64,000 nt of DNA from Acetobacteraceae bacterium. Its GTDB lineage: Bacteria > Pseudomonadota > Alphaproteobacteria > Acetobacterales > Acetobacteraceae. The stretch spans positions 1-64,000 of the forward strand of contig JARLIJ010000272.1 of the NCBI GenBank assembly GCA_031291795.1, in the 5' to 3' direction. Positions within the stretch are counted from its first letter, which is position 1, and every line of letters begins with the position of its first letter. This document shows, piece by piece, positions 17,153 through 26,084 of the stretch. Under the pieces are notes generated by a model that saw nothing but the letters and a program-made list of their open reading frames with translations, searched no databases and was not told the origin of the DNA. A program made the position numbers and the translations under genes.

Positions 17153-17710
17153 ATGTCCAAAACGCTGTGGATGGGTACGGCAGTCGTTGTGTCGTTGCTG
17201 AGTGTCCAGGCCGCTCAGGCTGATGTGTTCACGTTCGACCCGTTGGCCTCTTACGGTCCGCCCACACTCTATTCGCTGGCCGAAAATGCGGGGTCGAACG
17301 AGACGGCGACGGTCAACATCGTTGGCTACTCCTTCGATGCATCGCGCCTGGGCAATTACGTTGTTCTGGACTCCCCAGGTGTCATCAGCGACTCGGTGTA
17401 TATCAGCAACACCTACACCAGCAGCAATTACGGCCAGATCACTGTCACGTCCTATGAGGGCGAGCGTCCCGCGCTGGCGGATACTGATGTCGTCCTGGGA
17501 ACGGAAGACGGAACGAGTTCCTTCTTGATCGACCTCCTGCTGGCGGATGCCGGTGGTCTCGATCTGGGGTTTTACCTGTCCAGCGATACGGCAGGGCTCC
17601 CGCCGGGCGTCAGTGACCAGATCTCCCTCGAGGTGCCGGAGCCGGCTTCGCTGACGCTGATGGGCGTGGCCCTCGCCGGCCTGGGATTGATCCGCCGCCG
17701 CCATAGCTGA
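17153..17710 (+). CDS. PEP-CTERM sorting domain protein
   Basis: 185 aa from ATG 17153 with GGAGA 7 bases upstream. Signal peptide MSKTLWMGTAVVVSLLSVQA, then AQA cleavage. The middle is rich in Ser, Thr, Asn, Asp and Gly, as in secreted surface proteins. It ends in VPEPASLTLMGVALAGLGLI followed by RRRHS: PEP motif, membrane helix and Arg-rich tail, the three-part signal recognised by exosortase (EpsH/XrtA family). The product is probably exported and cleaved for release or attachment to an extracellular polymer. The exosortase gene is not in this window. The gene lies in a locally AT-richer stretch. Confidence 0.88.
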   Translation: MSKTLWMGTAVVVSLLSVQAAQADVFTFDPLASYGPPTLYSLAENAGSNETATVNIVGYSFDASRLGNYVVLDSPGVISDSVYISNTYTSSNYGQITVTSYEGERPALADTDVVLGTEDGTSSFLIDLLLADAGGLDLGFYLSSDTAGLPPGVSDQISLEVPEPASLTLMGVALAGLGLIRRRHS

Positions 17711-17809
17711 TCGCATCCCACCGTTCCGCGAGACCAGGCGCGCGGCTGGGGCGGCGAAGCAGCCGGGCGATCCATTGAGTTCGGCCAGACTTCGTGCCAC
17801 TCACGTGAC

Positions 17810-18946
17810 ATGACCGCGTCACGTCCCTTATCCGGCCTTCTTGTCGTCTCGCTCGAACAGGCCGTCGCCGCGCCGTATTGCAGTTCCCGCCTCGCGGATG
17901 CCGGCGCACGGGTCATCAAGATCGAGCGGCCGGAGGGCGATTTTGCGCGCGGTTACGATCGCGCCGCCCGCGGCCTGTCGAGCTATTTCGTGTGGCTCAA
18001 CCGCGGCAAGCAGAGCCTGGTCGCGGACATCAAGGCACCGGCCGATGCCGCGCTGCTGCACAGCATCCTCGCCCGCGCCGACGTGTTCATCCAGAACCTC
18101 GCGCCCGGTGCGGCGGTACGGTCCGGCTTCGGGTCGGACGCATTGCGCGCGCGCTATCCCCGGCTGATCACGGTCGATATCTCCGGCTACGGCGATACCG
18201 GCGAATACGCCACGATGAAGGCCTACGACCTGCTGGTGCAGGCGGAATCGGGCCTGGCGATGATCACCGGCCATCCCGCGGGGCCGGGGCGCGTCGGCGT
18301 TTCGGCCTGCGACATTGCCTGCGGCATGGCGGCCCATGCCGGCGTGCTGGAGGCGCTGATCGCCCGCGGCATCACCGGCCAGGGGAAGGGGCTGAAGGTC
18401 AGCCTGTTCGACGGCATGGCCGATTGGATGAACGTGCCGCTGCTGTTCTTCGAAGGCACCGGCAAGGCGCCTGAACGGCTGGGCCTGGCGCATCCGTCGA
18501 TCTGCCCGTACGGCGCGTTCCCGACCGCGGACGGTGCGCTGGTGCTGATCTCCATCCAGAACGAGCGCGAATGGGCTGAGTTCTGCGCCCGCTTCCTGGA
18601 CGAGACAGACCTGCCGCAGCGCGAGGGGTTCCAGACCAACGTCATCCGGGTGGCCAACCGCGCGATGGTGGATGCCCATGTGGGCACGATGTTTGCGCGG
18701 CTGACGCGGGATCAGGCAGCGGCCAAGCTGCGCGCCGCCGGCACTGCGTACGGGTTCGTCAACGACGTGGCGGCATTCTCGCACCATCCGGCGTTGCGCC
18801 GGATCGAGGTTGGCACACCGAACGGCCTGGTGTCGCTGGCCGCACCGCCGGTGATGATCTCCGACGGCCCGCGCGCACTTGGCCCGGTGCCGGCGATCGG
18901 GGAACATTCCGAGGCGATCCGGGCGGAGTTTGCAGGGGCGGCGTAG
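17810..18946 (+). CDS. CaiB/BaiF CoA-transferase family protein (class III)
   Basis: 378 aa. The N-terminus LSGLLVVSLEQAVAAPYCSS, ARVIKIERPEGDFARGYD and LNRGKQSLVADIK are family signatures. The catalytic Asp is expected in KAYDLLVQAESGLAMITG (about 137-154). It transfers CoA between carboxylic acids through a mixed anhydride. The substrate is not known; formyl-, succinyl- and mesaconyl-CoA-type transferases share this fold. It converges on the alpha-hydroxyacid dehydrogenase pair, with a hairpin repeat in between. Confidence 0.9.
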   Translation: MTASRPLSGLLVVSLEQAVAAPYCSSRLADAGARVIKIERPEGDFARGYDRAARGLSSYFVWLNRGKQSLVADIKAPADAALLHSILARADVFIQNLAPGAAVRSGFGSDALRARYPRLITVDISGYGDTGEYATMKAYDLLVQAESGLAMITGHPAGPGRVGVSACDIACGMAAHAGVLEALIARGITGQGKGLKVSLFDGMADWMNVPLLFFEGTGKAPERLGLAHPSICPYGAFPTADGALVLISIQNEREWAEFCARFLDETDLPQREGFQTNVIRVANRAMVDAHVGTMFARLTRDQAAAKLRAAGTAYGFVNDVAAFSHHPALRRIEVGTPNGLVSLAAPPVMISDGPRALGPVPAIGEHSEAIRAEFAGAA

Positions 18947-18970
18947 GGCTAAGTCGTTGCCCACGAAACT

Positions 18971-19000
18971 TCCCCCTCTCCCCTTGAGGGAGAGGGAGCA
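18971..19000. repeat. CCCTTGAGGG hairpin repeat between convergent genes
   Basis: CTCTCCCCTTGAGGGAGAG is a near-perfect palindrome in the 85-bp gap between the CoA-transferase stop and the end of the convergent dehydrogenase gene. It shares its core with the repeats at 91-198 and 54991-55049. All three lie at gene ends, consistent with a terminator role. Confidence 0.6.
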
Positions 19001-19031
19001 GGGTCGCGGTCTGCATTCGTCGCCGGGATCG

Positions 19032-20213
19032 CTACCCCGCCAACCGATTCCGCTCGTAACCACCGAAGAAGATATCCGTGGAGATCTCATCCACCGAACG
19101 GCAGCCCGTATAGGCCATCGTCTTGTCCATCTCCGTCTTCAGGATGCCGATTGCCTGCGCCGCACCAGCCTCCCCGCCGGCTGCCGTCCCATACAGCGTT
19201 GCCCGCCCGGTCAGCACCGCCTTCGCCCCCAGCGCGAGTGCCTTGACGATGTCCGACCCGCGTCGAATGCCGGAATCCAGCAGCACCGTGGCCCGATCCC
19301 CGACCGCCTGGGCGATGTCCGGCAGCACTGCCAGCGTGGCGGCGGCGCTGTCCATGTTGCGCCCGCCATGGTTCGACACGATCAGCCCGTCCACGCCGTA
19401 GTTGACCGCTTTCAGCGCATCGTCCACCCGGTTGACGCCTTTCAGCATCAGCGTCCCCGGCCAGATGTCGCGGAAATGCGCGATGTCGGACCAGTTCAGC
19501 GAGTCGTGGTTCATCTCCTCCCGCCGTCCGGCCAGGCCGCTGACGATGGTGCCCTGGAACTGCGCCGGGTAGTTCTCGTGCTTAGGCATCCCACCGTTCG
19601 CGAGGTAGCGGCCCATCACGCCCAGCGTCCAGGACGGGTGGCGCGCGACGTCCAGCATGAACCGCGGCGAGGGATTGAACGGCAGCGCGAACCCGTTCCG
19701 CGCATTGTATTCCCGGTTGCCCGGCACGGCTGAATCGACCGTGACGATCAGCGCCTCGTAGCCCGCGCGCTTCGCCCGTTCGATCATCTCGTAGGACAGG
19801 TCGCGGCGTTTCCAGACATAGAGCTGGAACCACAATCTTCCGCCGAACTCCGTCAGCGTCTCCATCGCCGTCATCGACGTGGTGGACAGCGTCAGCGGCA
19901 CGCCGGCCTTGGCCGCTGCGCGTGCGAGTTGGACCTCGCCGCGATACCAGCACAGCCCGGCCGCCCCTGTTGGCGCGATCACCAGCGGCAGCGCGGCCGG
20001 CTTGCCGAACAGCGTGGTGGCCGTGGAGCGGCCGGAGACATCGACCAGCGCGCGATGGCGCAGCTTGATATCCTCGAACGCGGAGCGGTTTTCGTGCACC
20101 GCGATGTGGTCCTCGGTGGCGCGATCGACGAACTCGAACACGCCGCGCGGCAGGCGACGCTTCGCCGCCGCCCGCAGGTCGTGGATGTTGTAGCAACGAT
20201 CGAGTGCGGCCAT
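19032..20213 (-). CDS. FMN-dependent alpha-hydroxyacid dehydrogenase, copy 1
   Basis: 393 aa. Member of the lactate/mandelate dehydrogenase and glycolate oxidase family. LPLVIAPTGAAGLCWYRGEV is the FMN-binding N-terminal strand. LIVSNHGGRNMDSAAATLAV (about 278-297) carries the catalytic His and the Arg. VLLDSGIRRGSDIVKALALG and KAVLTGRATLYGTAAGGEAG bind FMN phosphate. It lies 3 bp behind a paralogue with the same N-terminus (MAALDRCYN), so the pair is a tandem duplication and surely cotranscribed. L-lactate dehydrogenase (LldD) is a plausible but unproven role. Confidence 0.9.
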   Translation of the reverse strand: MAALDRCYNIHDLRAAAKRRLPRGVFEFVDRATEDHIAVHENRSAFEDIKLRHRALVDVSGRSTATTLFGKPAALPLVIAPTGAAGLCWYRGEVQLARAAAKAGVPLTLSTTSMTAMETLTEFGGRLWFQLYVWKRRDLSYEMIERAKRAGYEALIVTVDSAVPGNREYNARNGFALPFNPSPRFMLDVARHPSWTLGVMGRYLANGGMPKHENYPAQFQGTIVSGLAGRREEMNHDSLNWSDIAHFRDIWPGTLMLKGVNRVDDALKAVNYGVDGLIVSNHGGRNMDSAAATLAVLPDIAQAVGDRATVLLDSGIRRGSDIVKALALGAKAVLTGRATLYGTAAGGEAGAAQAIGILKTEMDKTMAYTGCRSVDEISTDIFFGGYERNRLAG

Positions 20214-20216
20214 GGC

Positions 20217-21401
20217 TCAGTCCGCCATCATCCGATTGCGTTCGCGGTCGCCGAAGAAGATGTCGGTGGAGATTTCATCGACGCCGTTGCAGCCGGTATA
20301 GGCCATCGTCTTGTCCATCTCGGTCTTGATGATGGAGATGGCGTGCGATGCACCGGCCTCGCCGCCGACCGCGGTGCCGTACAGCGTGGCACGTCCGGTC
20401 AGCACGCATTTGGCCCCGAGCGCTGTGGCTTTGACGATGTCGGAGCCGCGGCGGACGCCGCTGTCGAGCAGCACGGTCGCGCGGTCGCCCACCGCCTCGG
20501 CGATCTCGGGGAGCATGTCGATGGTGGCGGCGGCGCTGTCCATGTTGCGCCCGCCGTGGTTGGACACGATCAGCCCGTCTACCCCGGCGCTGATCGCTTT
20601 CAGCGCGTCATCGACCCGGTTGATGCCCTTCAGCATCAGGATGCCCGGCCATTTGTCGCGGAAGATCTTGATGTCGTCCCAGTTCAGCGAGTCCTGGCGC
20701 ATCACTTCCCTGGTGTGTGCGTCGTTGCCGATCGGGCGGCGGTACGGTTCTGGATAGTTCTCGTTACGCGGCATGCCGATGGTGCGCAGGTATTTCATCA
20801 GCACCGTCGCGGCCCAGGTCGGGTGGCGCATGATGTCGATGGTGAAGCGCGCGGTGGGATGGAACGGCAGCAGGAAGCCGTTCTTGGCGTTGTACTCGCG
20901 GTTCGGCGGCACGATGGTATCCGTTGTGACGATCAGCGCCTCAAACCCGTTGTTCTTCGCCCGCTCGATCAACTGGTAGGACAGCTCGCGCTGTTTCCAG
21001 ACATAGAGCTGAAACCACAGCCGGAAATTCGCCTCCCTCGCGATCTTCTCCATCGCGGTCATGGCACCGGTCGCAAGCGTGAACGGGATCTTTGCCTTCG
21101 CTGCTGCCTTGGCGAGTTCCAACTCGCCTTCATGCCAGCACAGCCCGGCGGCGCCGGTGGGCGCAATGGCCATCGGCAGGGCGATCTCGCGGCCGAACAG
21201 CGTGGTCCGGGTGGAGCGGCCGGAGACATCGACCAGCGCGCGATGACGCAGCTTGATGCGCTCGAACCCGGCGCGGTTGTTGCGCAGCGCGACCTCGTCC
21301 TCGGTGGCGCGGTCGACGAACTCGAACACGCCGCGCGGCAGGCGGCGTTTCGCAGCCTCACGCAGGTCGAACACGTTATAACAACGATCCAATGCCGCCA
21401 T
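20217..21401 (-). CDS. FMN-dependent alpha-hydroxyacid dehydrogenase, copy 2
   Basis: 394 aa and first of the tandem pair. The same landmarks are present: LPMAIAPTGAAGLCWHEGEL, LIVSNHGGRNMDSAAATIDM with the catalytic His, and VLLDSGVRRGSDIVKATALG. The two copies are highly similar at both ends but differ in the middle segment (about residues 170-260), where substrate specificity and membrane association reside. They may therefore have diverged in substrate. It oxidises a 2-hydroxyacid to the 2-oxoacid. Confidence 0.9.
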   Translation of the reverse strand: MAALDRCYNVFDLREAAKRRLPRGVFEFVDRATEDEVALRNNRAGFERIKLRHRALVDVSGRSTRTTLFGREIALPMAIAPTGAAGLCWHEGELELAKAAAKAKIPFTLATGAMTAMEKIAREANFRLWFQLYVWKQRELSYQLIERAKNNGFEALIVTTDTIVPPNREYNAKNGFLLPFHPTARFTIDIMRHPTWAATVLMKYLRTIGMPRNENYPEPYRRPIGNDAHTREVMRQDSLNWDDIKIFRDKWPGILMLKGINRVDDALKAISAGVDGLIVSNHGGRNMDSAAATIDMLPEIAEAVGDRATVLLDSGVRRGSDIVKATALGAKCVLTGRATLYGTAVGGEAGASHAISIIKTEMDKTMAYTGCNGVDEISTDIFFGDRERNRMMAD

Positions 21402-21468
21402 CGAACGCTCCCCGTCCCCGATTTGTCATCAACGGTAGGCCAGATTCCGCCGCGTAGGCAAAACCGCG

Positions 21469-21831
21469 TCAGCCGGCATCGGTCTCCCGCAGGATATCGG
21501 TCTTCAAGGGCAGCATTTCGCCCATCCAGGCCGCATGCAGCGTGTGGTCGTCGCGCGGGCGGCCGGATTCCGGGTGCAGCAGGATCGTCAGCCCTTGCCG
21601 GTTCAGCATCAGGAACGGCGCCAGCGCGGGGAACTGGTCGGGCGCAAAGGCGATCTGGTACATCGCGCAGGGATGCGGGCCGACCGGCACGTCGTGCCAC
21701 CGTCCCATCCGCACCGTGAAGCGGCTTTCCACCCACGCCCGCAGGGCAGCGGCGCGGTCTCGGCTCACGGCGTCGTAGTAGACATGCGCGTGGTACTCGG
21801 TGATCGCACCCGTCTCGGCCGGCTGCGGCAT
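21469..21831 (-). CDS. DOPA 4,5-dioxygenase family protein
   Basis: 120 aa. ITEYHAHVYYD (residues 9-19) and LLHPESGRPRDDHTLHAAWM (about 84-103) carry the conserved histidines of the short ferredoxin-like DOPA 4,5-dioxygenase family, and GPHPCAMYQIAF is the middle strand. Fungal relatives open the catechol ring of DOPA. Bacterial members are mostly uncharacterised, so catecholic substrate use is inferred. It lies 67 bp downstream in the direction away from the dehydrogenase pair and may be transcribed with them. Confidence 0.82.
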   Translation of the reverse strand: MPQPAETGAITEYHAHVYYDAVSRDRAAALRAWVESRFTVRMGRWHDVPVGPHPCAMYQIAFAPDQFPALAPFLMLNRQGLTILLHPESGRPRDDHTLHAAWMGEMLPLKTDILRETDAG

Positions 21832-21942
21832 GGTGTTCTCTCCCGCTATCGTGAATGGAGTTTCGACGCAGCCTTGCCCTGAATCAATGCGGTCCGACGG
21901 CAGAGCTCACCTCAATGGTGCGTTTGCCAAGGGAGCCATGCA

Positions 21943-23016
21943 ATGCCGAGAATGAAAGCGGCGATATTTGTGGAGCGCGGACGCATCGTGCTCGACGAGA
22001 AGCCGATCCCCGATGTCGGGACGCTCGATGCGCTGATGCGGATCACCACGACGACGATCTGCGGCACCGACGTCCATATCCTCAAGGGCGAGTACCCCGT
22101 CCGCTCCGGCCTCACCATCGGCCACGAGCCGGTCGGCGTGATCGAGAAGCTCGGGTCCGCCGTGACCGGCTTCCGGGAGGGCCAGCGGGTGATCGCCGGC
22201 GCCATCACGCCGTCGGGCTATTCGGCGGCCTGCCAGTGCGGCTGTTCCAGCCAGGACGGGGCAGGGACGCGGCATGGGTTCCAGGCGCTCGGCGGCTGGA
22301 AGTTCGGAAACACGATCGATGGCTGCCAGGCCGAGTACGTACTGGTGCCGGACGCGATGGCCAATCTCGCCCCGGTGCCGGACGGGCTGACGGACGAGCA
22401 GGTGCTGATGTGCCCGGACATCATGTCCACCGGCTTCTCGGGCGCGGAGAGCGGCCATGTCCGCATCGGCGACACCGTTGCGGTGTTCGCCCAGGGGCCG
22501 ATCGGGCTGTGCGCCACGGCGGGCGCCCGCCTGGCCGGCGCCACGACGATCATCGCGGTCGACAGCGTGCCGGCACGCATGGACGTCGCCCGCCGCATGG
22601 GCGCGGACCTGGTGGTTGACTTCAAGGCGGTCGATCCGGTGGAGGAGATCATGCGCCTCACCGACGGTCGCGGCGTCGATGTCGCGATCGAGGCGCTCGG
22701 CACCCAGGGGACCTTCCAGAACGCGCTCCGTGTGCTGCGGCCGGGCGGCACGCTGTCCAGCCTGGGCGTGTATTCCTCGGACCTGACGATCCCGTTTGGG
22801 GCGTTCGGCGCCGGGCTGGCCGACCTGAAGATCGTCACGACGCTGTGCCCCGGCGGGTCGGAGCGGATGCGTCGGCTGATGGCCGTGGTGGCCAGCGGGC
22901 GCGTCGACCTGAAGCCGCTGGTGACGCACCGCTTCAAGCTGGACGATATCGAGGCGGCCTACGACCTGTTCAGCCACCAGCGCGATGGCGTGCTGAAAGT
23001 GGCGATTACGCCGTAG
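21943..23016 (+). CDS. Zinc-dependent alcohol dehydrogenase family protein (MDR)
   Basis: 357 aa. TTTICGTDVHILKGEYPVRS has the catalytic zinc Cys (about 40) and Asp, and LTIGHEPVGVIEKLG the zinc His-Glu pair. A Cys-rich loop (AACQCGCSSQDGAG) takes the place of the structural zinc lobe. The cofactor domain reads VAVFAQGPIGLCATAGARLA. Substrate unknown; secondary alcohols (isopropanol-type) and threonine/sorbitol-type substrates are used by relatives. Its 3' end overlaps the convergent acyl-CoA ligase gene by 11 bp. Confidence 0.88.
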   Translation: MPRMKAAIFVERGRIVLDEKPIPDVGTLDALMRITTTTICGTDVHILKGEYPVRSGLTIGHEPVGVIEKLGSAVTGFREGQRVIAGAITPSGYSAACQCGCSSQDGAGTRHGFQALGGWKFGNTIDGCQAEYVLVPDAMANLAPVPDGLTDEQVLMCPDIMSTGFSGAESGHVRIGDTVAVFAQGPIGLCATAGARLAGATTIIAVDSVPARMDVARRMGADLVVDFKAVDPVEEIMRLTDGRGVDVAIEALGTQGTFQNALRVLRPGGTLSSLGVYSSDLTIPFGAFGAGLADLKIVTTLCPGGSERMRRLMAVVASGRVDLKPLVTHRFKLDDIEAAYDLFSHQRDGVLKVAITP

Positions 23017-24556
23017 CTTCGCGTTCCAGCAAGCGGCGCACGTCCCGCTTCGTCACCTTGCCGTAGCCCGAGCGGGGGAGTTCGGGCCAGACGACGAAGC
23101 GGGAGGGGTGCTTGTACTTTGCCAGCCTGCCGTCGAGATGGGCGAGCAGTTCGGCATCGGTGACGTGGGCGCCGTCCGCCAGCACCAGCACGGCGACGCC
23201 GGTCTCGCCCCATTTGTCGTGCGGCAGCCCGACCACGCAGGCCTCGCGCACGGCGGGGTGGAGCAGCAGGGCTTCCTCGATCTCCCGCGGGTACACGTTG
23301 GAGCCGCCGGAGATGTACATGTCCGAGGCGCGGCCGGTGATGTAGACGAAGCCGCGCGAATCCTTGTGGCCGAGGTCGCCGGTGTGGAACCAGCCGAAAC
23401 GCGTCGCGGCTTCGGTCGCGTCCGGATTGCCGTAATAGCCGGCGAAGACCCCCGGTCCGCGCACGCAGATTTCGCCGGTGACGTCGGGCGGGAGCGGTGC
23501 GCCGGCATCGTCCAGGATCGCGACGTCCATGCCGGTGCGGGGGAAGCCGCAACTGCCGACCGGGGTTTGCGCGTCGTCCTCGCTGTGCAGCGCGGGCGGC
23601 AGGACGGTGATGTTGCCGGTGACCTCGCCCAGGCCGAAATACTGCACCAGGACTTTCCCCAACTTGCGCAGCGCATGCACCTGGTCGGCGCGGTACATCG
23701 GTGCGCCGGCATAGATCACGTAGCGCAGCGCGCTGTGGTCGTGGCGGTCCACGGCTTCGTGCCGGGTCAGCATCGTCAGGATGGTCGGCACGGTGAACAT
23801 GTTGGTGACGCGGTGCTGCTCGACCAGGCGCCAGGCTTCCTCGCAGTCCAGCCGTTCTCCGGACAGCAGGATCGTGGCAGCGCCTCGGGCGATCTGCGGC
23901 AAGGCGTGGATGCCGGCGCCGTGCGACAGGGGCGCCACGACCAGGGAGACGTCCTGTTCGGTGGTGGCCGGCATCAGGTCGCACAGATGGTTGCAGACGA
24001 CGTATTCCAGTTGGCCGTGGGTCAGCACGCCCGCCTTGGGCCGGCCGGTGGTGCCGGAGGTGTAGAAGAACCAGGCGGGATGGTCGCGGTCGACATCGGC
24101 CGGGCGGGTGAGCGGGGTGGGGTGGGTCGCCAGGTCTTCCCAGGTCAGCGGAGCGGGACCGATGGCGATTTCCAGCCGGCAGGCCGGGTTTTCGGCTTTT
24201 GCCGCGGCTGCATGGTCGGGGAAGGCGGTATCGAAGATGTGTACTGCCGCGCCGGAGGATTGCGCGAGATAGGCGATCTCCGGCGGGGTCAGGCGGAAAT
24301 TGGTCGGCACCCAGGTAGCGCCGATCATCCAGGAGGCGAACATCGTTTCCAGCACCGCATTGGAATTGCGCGCGTGCAGCAGGATGCGATCGCCATGCTG
24401 CACGCCGCGGGCGGAAAGCGCGGCGGCGGCGGCCTGCACGCGGGTGGCGAAGTCGGCCCAGCGCCAGGTCGTGTCACGCCAGATCAGCGCCGGCCGTTCG
24501 GGGAAGCGGCGGGCGGTCTGCAGCAGCAGATGGGCCAGGTTAGAGGTGGGGATCAT
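23006..24556 (-). CDS. Acyl-CoA ligase (AMP-binding, ANL superfamily)
   Basis: 516 aa. Activates a carboxylic acid to its CoA thioester by way of an acyl-adenylate. [20 protein letters not shown] (about 168-187) is the P-loop motif A3. YFGLGEVTGNITVL is A5, GWFHTGDLGHKDSRGFVYIT (A7) binds the ribose, GRASDMYISGGSNVYPREIE is A8, and SGYGKVTKRDVRRLL holds the catalytic Lys (A10). The thiolase upstream (42 bp) is on the same strand, so both may act in one acyl-CoA route. Substrate not determinable. Confidence 0.9.
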   Translation of the reverse strand: MIPTSNLAHLLLQTARRFPERPALIWRDTTWRWADFATRVQAAAAALSARGVQHGDRILLHARNSNAVLETMFASWMIGATWVPTNFRLTPPEIAYLAQSSGAAVHIFDTAFPDHAAAAKAENPACRLEIAIGPAPLTWEDLATHPTPLTRPADVDRDHPAWFFYTSGTTGRPKAGVLTHGQLEYVVCNHLCDLMPATTEQDVSLVVAPLSHGAGIHALPQIARGAATILLSGERLDCEEAWRLVEQHRVTNMFTVPTILTMLTRHEAVDRHDHSALRYVIYAGAPMYRADQVHALRKLGKVLVQYFGLGEVTGNITVLPPALHSEDDAQTPVGSCGFPRTGMDVAILDDAGAPLPPDVTGEICVRGPGVFAGYYGNPDATEAATRFGWFHTGDLGHKDSRGFVYITGRASDMYISGGSNVYPREIEEALLLHPAVREACVVGLPHDKWGETGVAVLVLADGAHVTDAELLAHLDGRLAKYKHPSRFVVWPELPRSGYGKVTKRDVRRLLEREATA

Positions 24557-24598
24557 CGGATCTCACGTTTCGGTCGGGGGAGTTGACGCCGAGGTTCC

Positions 24599-25771
24599 CT
24601 ACCGCACCGGCTCCAGGATCGACACATAGTTCGCAACTGCCGCGCCGCCCATATTGAACACCGCCCCCAGGTCCGCCTTCGGCAATTGCATGCCGGCAGG
24701 CGCCTGGCCGGTGAGCTGCATCGCGGTGATCACGTGCATCGAAACGCCGGTGGCGCCGATCGGATGGCCCTTGGCCTTCAGGCCGCCCGACGGGTTGACC
24801 GGCAGCCGCCCGTCCTTCGCGGTCCAGCCTTCCAGCACCGCGCGCGCCCCCTGGCCGGGCGCCGTCAGGCCCATCGCCTCGTATTCCAGCAGCTCCGCGA
24901 TCGTGAAGCAGTCATGCGATTCGACGAAGGACAGGTCCTCCAGCTTGCGGTCGGCGGCGGCCAATGCGCGCGACCACGCCGCGGCGGCGCCCTCGAAGCG
25001 GGTGATGTCGCGCTTGCTGATCGGCAGGTAGTCGTTGACCTGCACCGCCGCACGGAAGCGCACCGCCTTGCCCAAGGCGCGCGCTGTCTCCTCGTCGGCC
25101 AGCACCAGGGCGGCAGCGCCATCGGAGACCAGCGAGCAATCGGTCCGCTTCAACGGCGGCGCGACATACGGGTTTTTCTCGGACACGGCGCGGCAGAATT
25201 CGTAGCCCAGATCTTTGCGCATCTGTGCGAACGGGTTGTCGACGCCATTCTTGTGGTTCTTCGCCGCGATCGCCGCCAGCGCATCCGACTGGTCGCCGTA
25301 GCGCTGGAAATACTTCTCGGCAATGCGACCGAACACGCCGGCGAAGCCTGCCGGGATATCGCCTTCTTCTTTCTGGTAGGCCGCCTTCAGCAAGATCTCA
25401 CCCACTTCCTTGCCAGGCGTGGCGGTCATCTTCTCGACCCCGATCACCAGGGCGAACTTGCCGCGGCCGGCGGCCAGGAAATCGCGCGCGCCGTAGACCG
25501 CGGCGGAGCCCGAGGCGCAGGCGTTCTCGAACCGGGTGATCGGTGTGTGGCGCAGCTCGGGCATGTGCTGCAGCACCAGGGAGGCCGGAAAATCCTGCGT
25601 GGAGAAGCCGTTGTTGAACAGGCTGACGAAGGTGCCGTCGATCTCGTGCGGCGCGATGCCGGCATCGGCGATGGCCGCCCCGGCGACGCGGCCGATCAGG
25701 GATTCGATATCCGGGTCGTCCAGCTTGCCGAAGGGCGAGTGCGCCCAGCCGACGATGCAGGCTTCGGTCAT
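24599..25771 (-). CDS. Thiolase family protein (SCP-x / acetyl-CoA acetyltransferase type)
   Basis: 390 aa. FENACASGSAAVYGARDFLA (about 81-100) has the nucleophilic Cys, SHDCFTIAELLEYEAMGL is typical of the SCP-2-type thiolase group, and NPSGGLKAKGHPIGATGVSM (about 326-345) carries the catalytic His. The C-terminus lacks the usual second Cys motif (CxG) and reads GAVFNMGGAAVANYVSIL, as in this subgroup. Probably cleaves or forms 3-ketoacyl-CoA. It forms a likely operon with the acyl-CoA ligase. Confidence 0.88.
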   Translation of the reverse strand: MTEACIVGWAHSPFGKLDDPDIESLIGRVAGAAIADAGIAPHEIDGTFVSLFNNGFSTQDFPASLVLQHMPELRHTPITRFENACASGSAAVYGARDFLAAGRGKFALVIGVEKMTATPGKEVGEILLKAAYQKEEGDIPAGFAGVFGRIAEKYFQRYGDQSDALAAIAAKNHKNGVDNPFAQMRKDLGYEFCRAVSEKNPYVAPPLKRTDCSLVSDGAAALVLADEETARALGKAVRFRAAVQVNDYLPISKRDITRFEGAAAAWSRALAAADRKLEDLSFVESHDCFTIAELLEYEAMGLTAPGQGARAVLEGWTAKDGRLPVNPSGGLKAKGHPIGATGVSMHVITAMQLTGQAPAGMQLPKADLGAVFNMGGAAVANYVSILEPVR

Positions 25772-25915
25772 GATTGGGTCTCCTCATCCGGTTAGGGCGA
25801 TCCTAGCGGATGACGATCGTCATGAGAATGGGGGTGTGGCGGGCGGTGGGACCGTGTGGCTGTTGCCCACCGACCCCAGGCGGACGTCCAGCACCATGGC
25901 GGGCGTGGGTTGCAC

Positions 25916-25929
25916 TTGACTTGGATCAA
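25916..25929. promoter_or_regulatory. Possible FNR/FixK-type operator
   Basis: TTGACTTGGATCAA resembles the Fnr/FixK box TTGAT-N4-ATCAA, with one mismatch in the left half. It sits in the 313-bp divergent gap between the thiolase start (25771) and the lipocalin-like gene (26085) and could serve either. No FNR/FixK gene is in the window. The rest of this gap holds no gene; two copies of GTCGACAAGT lie at 26044-26071, just before the lipocalin ribosome site. Confidence 0.4.
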
Positions 25930-26084
25930 AGACCTGCGGGCGAATGTCAGCTACCTGTCCAATAGGGCTATTGCCGGGCGAACGACCGCACGGACGAAGC
26001 CGAAGCAGCCCGTGTACGCGATTGCCTGGTCCGCCCATAAATCGTCGACAAGTCTCGGTCGACAAGTTTCGAGGGAGACGGGCC

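Noticed and set aside
19929-21719. A 596-codon plus-strand frame across the dehydrogenase pair
   Set aside because: Antisense to two clear FMN dehydrogenase genes; repeated segments in it mirror the paralogy of those genes.
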